Part shown: positions 16,364-23,853 of the stretch, piece after piece | Layout: each line of letters opens with the position of its first letter | How positions within the stretch are numbered: position 1 is the stretch's first letter | Position numbers and translations under genes: made by a program | Source: Oligoflexia bacterium | GTDB taxonomy: Bacteria; Bdellovibrionota; Bacteriovoracia; Bacteriovoracales; Bacteriovoracaceae | DNA length: 46,222 nucleotides | Direction of reading: 5' to 3' | Assembly (NCBI GenBank): GCA_015232015.1 | Contig: JADGAM010000015.1 | Location: forward strand, 1-46,222 | The notes under the pieces: model-generated | The model's database searches: none | What the model was told of the DNA's origin: nothing | The model's input: the letters and a program-made list of their open reading frames with translations, nothing else

Positions 16364-17320
16364 ATGAAACGAGGTAATACAATTCAAAAAAAAGATAGTT
16401 CTGATTATTCGCGTTCACCTTCCTCTTCTCAAAAAAAAGGCCAAAAAATTTCATTTTATGATCGAAAGGGTTGTAAGATGCAAGAGGAAAAAATTTATGG
16501 AGAGGCAACTTTAAGATTTTTGTATGAAAGCAAAAGAGGTTTTCCTCTCGCAAATATTTTTTCTTATCCATTTTTTAGTAAAATTTATGGGCTTTATTAC
16601 AACTCATTTTTAAGTCGTAGAGATATTCCACTTTTTATAGAAAAATTTGAAATAAAAATGGAAGAGTATTGTGGTCATTATAGAAATTTTAATGATTTTT
16701 TTATCAGGCGTTTTAGAAGTGGAGCAAGAAGCTTTGAGAGTGCTGATAATTTGATGGCGAGTTTTGCTGAAGGTAAGTATTTTGCCTATGAAAAAGTTGC
16801 AGAAGATAATCGTTTTCCTGTAAAGGGACAAATCCTTTCTTCAAGTGCAATTTTACAAAATAAAGAATGGGAAAAAATTTTTAAAGAAGGCCCTTTGATG
16901 GTGGCCAGGTTATGTCCTGTAGACTACCACCGTTTTCACTTCCCTGATGATGGTGAAGTTATCGATTACTATACTCTCCCAGGGAGATTACACTCTGTAA
17001 ATCCATTGTCACTAAATAAAAAAAATAATATTTTTGTAGTTAATGAGAGACAAGTTACTATTTTAGATACCAAAAATTTTGGTAAAATTGCCTATATTGA
17101 AGTTGGTGCTTTAGGTGTTGGAAAAATAAAACAAACATACGATTTTAGTCAACCATTTAAGCGTGGTGATGAGAAAGGGCATTTTTTATTTGGAGCATCC
17201 ACTGTGATAATTATGGGTGAAAAAGGCAAGTGGAGACCAGATGATGATTTACTAGAGATGACAAAAAAGTGCACAGAGACTTTTGTTTGTCTAGGAGATC
17301 ATATTGCATATAAACTCTAA
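16364..17320 (+). CDS. psd: phosphatidylserine decarboxylase proenzyme
   Basis: Makes phosphatidylethanolamine from phosphatidylserine at the inner membrane. Family signatures: FNDFFIRRFRSGAR, PVKGQILSSS, ARLCPVDYHRFHFP, GRLHSVNPLSL and ETFVCLGDHI-like end. The self-cleavage site reads FLFGASTV with Ser279 as the expected pyruvoyl precursor; GAST replaces the commoner LGST or GGST. The first 35 residues are polar and not part of the usual enzyme, so a later start is possible, though the ATG at 16364 follows AGGGGGA. The 3' end overlaps the recD2 start by 17 bp. Confidence 0.9.
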   Translation: MKRGNTIQKKDSSDYSRSPSSSQKKGQKISFYDRKGCKMQEEKIYGEATLRFLYESKRGFPLANIFSYPFFSKIYGLYYNSFLSRRDIPLFIEKFEIKMEEYCGHYRNFNDFFIRRFRSGARSFESADNLMASFAEGKYFAYEKVAEDNRFPVKGQILSSSAILQNKEWEKIFKEGPLMVARLCPVDYHRFHFPDDGEVIDYYTLPGRLHSVNPLSLNKKNNIFVVNERQVTILDTKNFGKIAYIEVGALGVGKIKQTYDFSQPFKRGDEKGHFLFGASTVIIMGEKGKWRPDDDLLEMTKKCTETFVCLGDHIAYKL

Positions 17321-19937
17321 CTTTAATTCTAACTCTAATGATTTTGAAACTGGAGCTCATCAAGATTTTGAAAAACTCGAGAGATTAACTGGTATTGTAG
17401 ATAGAGTTACTTTTCATAATCCGGAAAATGGTTGGAGTGTTTTGAAAGTTACTCCCTTAGGAAAAATATCTGCTTTAAAATACTCTTCAATTTCAAGTTC
17501 AAGAAATAATTCAAATAATAATCTTATTACTGTAACTGTTCATCAATCAAAAGTATTTGCTGGTGCCACTTTAGAATTTTTTGGAGAGTGGGTTAATCAT
17601 AATGAATATGGAATGCAATTTAAGGCCATAAAAGTTTCTGAAAAAAAACCTGCAACCGTTTCAGCGTTAGAAAAATATTTGGGATCAGGACTTATTCATG
17701 GAGTAGGGCCTAAGACTGCCCAAAAAATTGTTAGACATTTTGGTAGTAAGACTCTTGAGATATTTGAAGAAGAAATTGCTCGCTTGTTAGAAGTAAGCGG
17801 AATTGCAGATCAAAAACTTAAAATGATTAGTGAGGCGTGGAGTGAACATCGAGAGATAAGAAATATTATGATGTTTCTGCAATCACATCAAATTAGTACT
17901 TTATATGCAGTAAAGATTTATAAAACCTACGGTAATAAATCAATTGAAATTGTAAGTTCTAATCCCTATCAATTAGCAAAAGATATTTATGGTATTGGTT
18001 TTTTTTCTGCCGATAAAGTTGCTTTAAGTATGGGATTTGCTCTAGATAGCAAAGAAAGAATTTTTGCAGGAATTAAACACGTGTTATCTCAGAGTAAAGA
18101 AGAGGGACACTGTTATTTGCTTAAAGAACAAGTTGAAGAAAATACGGGATCTCTTCTTGAAATTGAGATGAGTTCTTTAATTGAAAAACATCTTAAGGAG
18201 TTAATTGAAAATAATGAAATTAAAGTAAGACACATTAAGGAAAAAGAATGTTTTTACTCTAAATCTCTCTACTATGACGAAACATACGTTGCAAATAAAG
18301 TGAAGCAAATATGTGAACAAAAGAATTTGTTAGTAGTAGATAGAGAGCGAGTTAGAATTTGGGTTGAGAGATTTACTAAGAATAAAAATATTAATCTTAG
18401 TGAGGAACAACTTTTAAGTGTTATTGAAATTGTGGAAAATCCATTTTCCATTTTAACTGGAGGACCGGGTTGTGGAAAGACTACAACTACTAATGTATTA
18501 GTTAAACTTTTACAAGCAATGGGAAAAAAAGTTTTGTTGGCCGCTCCTACAGGTCGTGCCGCTCAAAGAATGACAGAAGTAATTGGAGTGGAGGCCAAAA
18601 CCATACATAGACTTTTAAATTTTAATCCTGCGGCCGGAGGATTTAAAATAAATGAAGATAATCCTTTAGAAATGGATTTTTTAGTAGTTGATGAAACATC
18701 AATGTTAGATATAAATTTATCAGCAGATTTATTACGAGCAGTTCCTTTGGTTTCTAAAATACAAACAAATAACGTGCCTCAAGTTCTTTTTATTGGCGAT
18801 GCTGATCAATTGCCCTCTGTAGGAGCAGGAAATGTTTTAAAAGATTTAATAGCAAGTGAAGTAGTGCCTGTTTTTAAATTAACAAAAATTTTCAGGCAAG
18901 CGGAAGAGTCACTAATCATTCGCTATGCACATGAGATAAATAAAGGGCTCATCCCCAAAATTGAATCCCCGTTTAATGATCCTTTGGCCTGGGAAAAAAA
19001 TATAGATGCGCTTTTTATTGATAGTGAGGAACTTACTCAAGAGCAGATATCATTCATCGTGCGCGCTAAACGTTTTGTTAAGGAGATGCAAAAAGATGAG
19101 AGTGAAAGTGCCGGTAGTGGTAAAGGCCATGAGAAAAAAGTTGTAATGATTGAAAATCAAGAAGGGGCAGAAGATGCTGATTTTATAATTCCCAAAAAAT
19201 TTAAACATGTTGATCTTTTTAAATTATCACTTGCAACTAACGAACTTGAAGAGTTAAAAAATGTTTTAAAAAAAATTCACCCTTGGTCTACTATTAATTA
19301 TGGGTTGCGGGCCAGTGATATGCTTGTAAAACTTTACTCTGAAATAATTCCAAATCATCTTGGTCAAGATAAAGAGATTCAAATATTATCACCAATGCTT
19401 AGAGGAAGCCTGGGAACATCGCAATTAAATTTACATGTTCAGAATAAAATAAACCCCGCACGCTTAGGGTTAGCAGAAATAAGTGTAGGCAATAAGATAA
19501 TTAGAGTCGGAGATAGAGTTATCCAAAAAAGAAATAATTATAATCTAGGAGTTTTTAATGGTGATATTGGAATAGTGGACTCAATTAATATAATGGACAT
19601 GGAATGTGTTATTGATTTTGATTTTAAAACTAAAGGAATTAATAAAAATCAATCTCGCAAAATTAATTATAAAAAAGCTGATTTACTCGAATTAGAGTTG
19701 GCGTATGCTATAACTATCCACAAATCACAAGGAAGTGAATTTGATGTAGTAATAATTCCAGTACTAACTCAACACTTTAAAATGCTATTTAGAAATCTTA
19801 TTTATACTGGACTTACTAGAGCAAAAAAAATGGCCATTTTTTTAGGTACAAGAAGGGCCTTGGCCATGGCCATAAAAAACATTGATTCCCGAGAACGTCA
19901 AACCCTGCTTGCTACTCTTTTAAAATATAAATTATAG
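17304..19937 (+). CDS. recD2: RecD2-type ATP-dependent DNA helicase
   Basis: A superfamily 1B 5'-to-3' helicase not tied to RecBC. It has the RecD2 N-terminal module (LTGIVDRVTFHNPENGWSVL), a helix-hairpin-helix region (SGLIHGVGPKTAQKIV), Walker A GGPGCGKTTTT (about residues 387-397), Walker B VVDETSMLD, GDADQLPSVGAG, and a C-terminal AITIHKSQGSEFD with YTGLTRAKK. The start is a TTG at 17304 with TAGGAG upstream; no ATG occurs before the conserved core. At 877 aa it exceeds the usual 720-780; the excess is a charged insertion before ILSPMLRGSLGT (about residues 590-690, containing ESESAGSGKG). An Asn/Ser N-terminal repeat is also present. Confidence 0.92.
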   Translation: MHINSNFNSNSNDFETGAHQDFEKLERLTGIVDRVTFHNPENGWSVLKVTPLGKISALKYSSISSSRNNSNNNLITVTVHQSKVFAGATLEFFGEWVNHNEYGMQFKAIKVSEKKPATVSALEKYLGSGLIHGVGPKTAQKIVRHFGSKTLEIFEEEIARLLEVSGIADQKLKMISEAWSEHREIRNIMMFLQSHQISTLYAVKIYKTYGNKSIEIVSSNPYQLAKDIYGIGFFSADKVALSMGFALDSKERIFAGIKHVLSQSKEEGHCYLLKEQVEENTGSLLEIEMSSLIEKHLKELIENNEIKVRHIKEKECFYSKSLYYDETYVANKVKQICEQKNLLVVDRERVRIWVERFTKNKNINLSEEQLLSVIEIVENPFSILTGGPGCGKTTTTNVLVKLLQAMGKKVLLAAPTGRAAQRMTEVIGVEAKTIHRLLNFNPAAGGFKINEDNPLEMDFLVVDETSMLDINLSADLLRAVPLVSKIQTNNVPQVLFIGDADQLPSVGAGNVLKDLIASEVVPVFKLTKIFRQAEESLIIRYAHEINKGLIPKIESPFNDPLAWEKNIDALFIDSEELTQEQISFIVRAKRFVKEMQKDESESAGSGKGHEKKVVMIENQEGAEDADFIIPKKFKHVDLFKLSLATNELEELKNVLKKIHPWSTINYGLRASDMLVKLYSEIIPNHLGQDKEIQILSPMLRGSLGTSQLNLHVQNKINPARLGLAEISVGNKIIRVGDRVIQKRNNYNLGVFNGDIGIVDSINIMDMECVIDFDFKTKGINKNQSRKINYKKADLLELELAYAITIHKSQGSEFDVVIIPVLTQHFKMLFRNLIYTGLTRAKKMAIFLGTRRALAMAIKNIDSRERQTLLATLLKYKL

Positions 19938-19971
19938 TGTTCCCTCTCGATACTTACGTTATAATTTAAAA

Positions 19972-21390
19972 ATGAAAATAATTTGTATATCAGAAAATAT
20001 AGAAAATATTGAGCATTTTTCTAAACTATTTAAAGCTCATTTTCCCAAAGTTCAACTAATCTCTGTTACCAATCAAAAGGCCGCATTTGATTTATTAACT
20101 ATTGATGGCCCTTTTGGGGTGATAATGATTGATACGACTATGCGCCATTTAGATCCATCATCAGTGGCCGAGAAGTTAATAGATTTTACTGGTTCAAGAC
20201 CAATTGTTTTTTTTGGGCCAAGAACTTTTGTTGAATCTAGAGTAAGAGATATTGTATTTCAAGGCCACGAAGCTAATCAACTGCTATTTTTCCCGTTTGA
20301 TGGAATGGATTTTAAGCAAAAACTAGAAAACGCTATCAGGTGGATTGAAAAAGAGGATTTTGAACAATCAATTCTTGAAGTGAATGTAGCAGATTATTTA
20401 CCAATAAAAATAAAAAATTTTTATATGTATGATTCAATTCCTTATGATGCATTTTTGGATATTGGTAATGAAAAATTTGTTAAGGTTATAGCTAAGAATA
20501 AAAAATATACTTATACACTTTTACGTCAATACATTCAAAAAGATGTTAAAAATTTATTTTTGTATAGAGATGAAACTATTCGTTTCTTAGAATCAGCAAT
20601 TCAAATGATAAATGAGAAAATTGAAAAAATTTTAAGTGTAAGTCCACTTACTGATTATAATGAAAAAAATTTTAATTATAAGGCATTAATCGAATTACAA
20701 ATTGGTGGTGTTACTATTTTACATCAAGTAATTAGAACGATAGGAGTTCTTGATTCGGTAAAACGATTAACAGACAATATTATAGCTACCTCCATTCATC
20801 TGTTTGATAGAAGTGAAAATGTTGAAAAAGTGATAAGGGTATTTCCTTATAAAGAAAAAGGATTAGCAGAAAATGCAGTATTAACCAATTATATTTGTTT
20901 GGCGATTATTGCAAATTATGGATGGGATTCAAAAACTACAAGAAATAAATTAGGATTAGCTTCCCTTATACATGATGCTTTTTTAACCAACGACAAAATT
21001 ATAAAAGTTTATTCCCCAGATGATCCTGCTTTGAATGAATTTACTGTAGAAGAACATGAGGAGTATAGAACTCACACGGAAAGAGGTGCAAATTTAGTGA
21101 ATTATTTTTCAGGTTATTCAGATGTAGATTTTATCATTTCTCAACATCATGAAAGACCCAACGGCAAAGGTTTTCCCAATCATATTTCAGCATTAAAGAT
21201 CACATCATTTTCAGCAATATTTATTTTGGCCAATAAATTTGCTTGTAACTTTTTGGAATTATGGAAAGGTAATTCAGTTCATAAAGTCATAAAACATATC
21301 ATGAAAGAGATGGTGGTAGATTTTAATGTTGGAAATTATAAAGATCCTCTCAAAGCTTTAGAAAAAAGTATGATTGGATACAAACATTAA
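19972..21390 (+). CDS. HD-GYP-type protein with N-terminal receiver-like domain (GFP variant)
   Basis: The N-terminal 120 residues resemble a response-regulator receiver (IICISENIENIEHFSKLF; VIMIDTTM with an aspartate in the phosphoacceptor place), though several expected acidic residues are not obvious. The C-terminal half has an HD-GYP pattern: H334-D335 (LIHDAF), a downstream His in THTERGANL, H392-H393-E394, and G400-F401-P402 where most members have GYP. Members hydrolyse cyclic di-GMP. The Bdellovibrio protein Bd1817 is a known unconventional HD-GYP that also lacks the usual tyrosine, so loss of Tyr does not by itself exclude metal or nucleotide binding. It starts 34 bp after recD2. Confidence 0.75.
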   Translation: MKIICISENIENIEHFSKLFKAHFPKVQLISVTNQKAAFDLLTIDGPFGVIMIDTTMRHLDPSSVAEKLIDFTGSRPIVFFGPRTFVESRVRDIVFQGHEANQLLFFPFDGMDFKQKLENAIRWIEKEDFEQSILEVNVADYLPIKIKNFYMYDSIPYDAFLDIGNEKFVKVIAKNKKYTYTLLRQYIQKDVKNLFLYRDETIRFLESAIQMINEKIEKILSVSPLTDYNEKNFNYKALIELQIGGVTILHQVIRTIGVLDSVKRLTDNIIATSIHLFDRSENVEKVIRVFPYKEKGLAENAVLTNYICLAIIANYGWDSKTTRNKLGLASLIHDAFLTNDKIIKVYSPDDPALNEFTVEEHEEYRTHTERGANLVNYFSGYSDVDFIISQHHERPNGKGFPNHISALKITSFSAIFILANKFACNFLELWKGNSVHKVIKHIMKEMVVDFNVGNYKDPLKALEKSMIGYKH

Positions 21391-21438
21391 TGTAATTATT
21401 AAGTATTTATTGATGGGCCTTTTACTATTTTGCTCTCT

Positions 21439-22611
21439 CTATTCCCAAATTTTCATGACACCACTTCTGGTAGATGATATTAGACCACCATCTTTTAGAA
21501 CTATTACATTGTTAATTATGTCAGTCGTGTTTTCTAAAGAACGAACATCATCATCTTTATTTTTTTCTGGATTCCAGATTAAAATTTCTCCACCAAAGGT
21601 ATGCTGACTTCTACTTTCGGCACTTGAAACTATTTGTCCATCAGGTAAAACTTGAAGTGAAGTGATATCATGTTGATGTCCTTTGAATTTTTTTATTATT
21701 TCTCCGCTTTTAACATCATAAATTTGAACAATGGGGCGGTAATCTTCTGAATCGATTCCTACAGTAGCGACTTTGCTATTCGATAAAACTTGCAATCTAG
21801 TATTCATGAAATTGTTTTCTTTAATCGTTTGTAAAATTTTTCCACTATGCATACCATAAACTTCAACACTCTTAGAATTAGCTGCTACTAGCATTCCATC
21901 AGCGGTTATATTTAATCTAGTATTAGCGGAGTTAGATATTTTATTGTTTAATTGAATGCTATTTACTATCTTGTTAGTCTTTAAATTTAAAATGTCAACT
22001 TTTGCATTTGTATCGTCTTTTCCATTTTCAAGTATGGCCATGAAATTACCATCTGCTGAAATGGCCATTTCTGGATGCTCTTCTTTACTAGGAACTATTG
22101 CTACTGCTTTTCTAGTGTTGGCATTCCAGATAATCATCTTTCCAGTTTTATCTTGATCATTAAAATCATTAAATACTAAAAGACCATTATTTGATACCTT
22201 AGAAACGTAACCTTTAGGCGCATCTGTCACCTGAGCGAGTTCTTCGGTTTTTAAGTTTAAAATATGAAGACCATTGGCAGAAATAATGGCCATAAGATCA
22301 TTATCTAGTTCTACTGTATCTCTAATAAGATATAATTTTGTATCAAGGGATCTCTTTAATTTTGTAGGGGCCGAGTAGAAGGCATAGTCAGTTATTATTT
22401 TTGCTAAATCCATAGGAAAGGTATTAATTGTATCATAAACAATTTTGTCCATGCATGTTTTGATACCGCTTCGAGATGCTTTCTTCTCCGCATCTGCGCC
22501 ATAGGCGAATCCAATTGCAGATATTTTGCTAATTAAAACAAAAGCAAGTAGAGAAAAAATGGGAAGGAAAGTTTTGATGATCCTTTTTTTGATAGTATAA
22601 ATTTTTTTCAT
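21439..22611 (-). CDS. exported beta-propeller (WD40-like) protein with an F-box-like N-terminal motif
   Basis: A signal peptide spans about residues 10-40. The C-terminal 280 residues are repeating four-strand blades (VEVYGMHSGKILQTI, VQIYDVKSGEIIKKFKGH, ITSLQVLPDGQIVSSA, GEILIWNPEK, GVMKIWE), which fits a WD40-type propeller of about six or seven blades. Between them lies INTFPMDLAKIITDYAFYS (residues about 62-80), which resembles the 'P-x-D/E-L-x-x-I-x-x-Y' core seen in F-box-like sequences. That resemblance is weak. The upstream leader has a perfect palindrome and a hexanucleotide repeat. Converges on the HD-GYP-type gene with 48 bp between. Confidence 0.7.
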   Translation of the reverse strand: MKKIYTIKKRIIKTFLPIFSLLAFVLISKISAIGFAYGADAEKKASRSGIKTCMDKIVYDTINTFPMDLAKIITDYAFYSAPTKLKRSLDTKLYLIRDTVELDNDLMAIISANGLHILNLKTEELAQVTDAPKGYVSKVSNNGLLVFNDFNDQDKTGKMIIWNANTRKAVAIVPSKEEHPEMAISADGNFMAILENGKDDTNAKVDILNLKTNKIVNSIQLNNKISNSANTRLNITADGMLVAANSKSVEVYGMHSGKILQTIKENNFMNTRLQVLSNSKVATVGIDSEDYRPIVQIYDVKSGEIIKKFKGHQHDITSLQVLPDGQIVSSAESRSQHTFGGEILIWNPEKNKDDDVRSLENTTDIINNVIVLKDGGLISSTRSGVMKIWE

Positions 22612-22634
22612 TTTTATTAAATCTCCTAGAATAA

Positions 22635-22654
22635 GTTAAATAATATTATTTAAC
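22635..22654. promoter_or_regulatory. perfect 20-bp palindrome in the leader of the propeller gene
   Basis: GTTAAATAATATTATTTAAC is a perfect inverted repeat with no spacer. It lies 24 bp upstream of the propeller gene ATG and abuts the TTTACA repeat. It could be an operator for a dimeric regulator, or a weak hairpin next to the ribosome binding site. Function is inferred from position only. Confidence 0.5.
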
Positions 22655-22656
22655 TA

Positions 22657-22686
22657 TTTACATTTACATTTACATTTACATTTACA
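22657..22686. repeat. hexanucleotide tandem repeat (TTTACA)x5, non-coding
   Basis: Five perfect TTTACA copies begin 46 bp upstream of the propeller gene start. The tract is identical in unit and copy number to that at 243-272, which is coding. Here copy-number change would alter spacing in a promoter or leader. Confidence 0.9.
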
Positions 22687-22931
22687 TTTATATTTTTTTG
22701 GACATCTTTATATATTTAAAGAAAGCATCTCAATAAATATCAGTGTAATTCACTCTCTTTTTATGCCATAAATTTTTTTTTTACTTTTTGATTATTTTAT
22801 TAAATTTTCATAAGTTAAGATGATGGACTAAAAAAATTTATTTATTTTTTATTTATAGTACTAGCAATTTTTATTGTCAGGGTGTTGCAATTAACATGTT
22901 GCGAATCTAGAGTATTAAAACAAACCTTGTT

Positions 22932-22976
22932 AAGGAGCAATTGCATGTCAAGCAACTCTAAAAATTGCTTATCCTT
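22932..22976 (+). promoter_or_regulatory. candidate leader hairpin sequestering a ribosome binding site
   Basis: AAGGA (22932-22936) pairs with TCCTT (22972-22976), and GCAATT (22937-22942) pairs with AATTGC (22963-22968), separated by a 3-nt bulge. The loop holds the ATG of a 13-codon ORF, and the paired AAGGAG is its ribosome binding site. CCTT at 22925-22928 can instead pair with AAGG at 22932-22935, giving a competing small hairpin. Mutually exclusive folds around a short ORF resemble an attenuator-type leader, but no known class is recognised. Confidence 0.3.
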
Positions 22977-22986
22977 GGTCCTATAA
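22945..22986 (+). CDS. possible 13-residue leader peptide
   Basis: ATG at 22945 follows AAGGAG by 7-8 bases and reads MSSNSKNCLSLVL before TAA. It ends 149 bp upstream of the exported protein at 23136. Too short to recognise; supported only by the good ribosome binding site and the surrounding hairpin. Confidence 0.25.
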   Translation: MSSNSKNCLSLVL

Positions 22987-23135
22987 AATGAGTATATAGA
23001 ATATATAAATTGTGATTGCATTCTTCTTAAAAAGAAATTACATTGACCGGGCCTATTTTTTTCTGGGTCATTTGCATTTTTTGCATTTGCTGATGACTAA
23101 TAACTTAAAACTTTAACAAAAAGGAGATAACCACT

Positions 23136-23648
23136 ATGAAAAAACAAAAAAATTCTTCAGGCGTAGCAGATTCAATTAATTTTCTTCTCGTATTATTTTT
23201 CTCAATTTTTATTGCTTCAGAAGTTGTTGTTAATACAATAGCTCAAGCAAGCGATGATGATCCTAATTTTCCTCTAGATCCTACCTCTTTAATTAAAAAA
23301 GAAGAGGCGATAATAAAAAACCTTAAAGTTATTCCAATAAATGCTGGAATTAATCCAGTATACAAAGGGTATCGTATAAGTGGTCAAGTTATGTTGGGAG
23401 CAAATCCTTGTTCTGCTAAAGGAGTTTCTCTTTCAGTGGAGGCAGTTACTACTCCTGCATTTTTTAATGGAATTCATGTAAAGGCATTTCGTATAACTAA
23501 TTTGCGAGAAGCAAATCGTTTTTGTACTATGGAATATCGTCCAGTTTTTCAAAATTTCATAAAAGAAGTTAGAGGTATAAAAGTGCTCATTGATAATGTT
23601 GAGCAAATGGGTCATGATGTGGATGCTTCAATGGTAATAATTGATTAA
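23136..23648 (+). CDS. exported hypothetical protein (170 aa)
   Basis: No family recognised. The N-terminus has a hydrophobic segment (about residues 15-36) ending near AQAS, consistent with a signal peptide of the longer type or an uncleaved anchor. The mature part has two cysteines (NPC and RFC, about residues 89 and 130), which could form one disulfide, and strand-like segments such as YRISGQVMLGAN and IKVLIDNVEQMG. AAAGGAG sits at a good distance from the ATG. Flanked by two AT-rich gaps, it is probably transcribed alone. Confidence 0.65.
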   Translation: MKKQKNSSGVADSINFLLVLFFSIFIASEVVVNTIAQASDDDPNFPLDPTSLIKKEEAIIKNLKVIPINAGINPVYKGYRISGQVMLGANPCSAKGVSLSVEAVTTPAFFNGIHVKAFRITNLREANRFCTMEYRPVFQNFIKEVRGIKVLIDNVEQMGHDVDASMVIID

Positions 23649-23806
23649 TAATTGAGTAATAATCTAATTAACCAAATGGCCGATAATTTCACTCCTTCTT
23701 AATCATCTTAATAATTTCTTCTGCAAAGTACTTCCTATTTGAGTGGCATAAAATCTATAATATCTTAATGTCTATAAAAAAAATAAATAGATGTAAAACG
23801 TAAAGT

Positions 23807-23834
23807 ATTAAACATTAAACATTAAACATTAAAC
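23807..23834 (+). repeat. 7-bp tandem repeat (ATTAAAC)x4 in a leader
   Basis: Four perfect ATTAAAC copies end 19 bp before the ATG at 23854 and about 10 bp before its GGAG ribosome binding site. The 205-bp gap before it (23649-23853) is otherwise AT-rich without a gene. The 7-bp unit is not a multiple of three, unlike those inside genes. Confidence 0.9.
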
Positions 23835-23853
23835 ATCAAATATTGGAGTTGAT

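Larger units (their letters stand above)
22612..23135. other. 524-bp intergenic region with repeat, palindrome and candidate leader
   Basis: This divergent region separates the propeller gene (minus) from an exported hypothetical (plus). From left it holds a ribosome binding site for the propeller gene (AGGAG on the minus strand near 22624), a 20-bp palindrome, five TTTACA units, then about 200 bp of featureless AT-rich sequence, then a 13-codon ORF with a strong ribosome binding site inside a hairpin, and finally AAAGGAG before the next gene. Promoters are expected for both directions but no clean -35/-10 pair can be claimed. Confidence 0.6.

Noticed and set aside
17304-17320. psd and recD2 as one fused or frameshifted gene
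   Set aside because: The 17-bp overlap with a TTG start and TAGGAG is a normal translationally coupled arrangement, and both proteins have complete domains.
22657-22686. CRISPR-like array
   Set aside because: Units are 6 bp with no spacers and there are no cas genes in the window.
23044-23075. TGACC/GGTCA inverted repeat as a terminator or riboswitch
   Set aside because: The stem is only about 5 bp with a long T-rich interior and no supporting fold.
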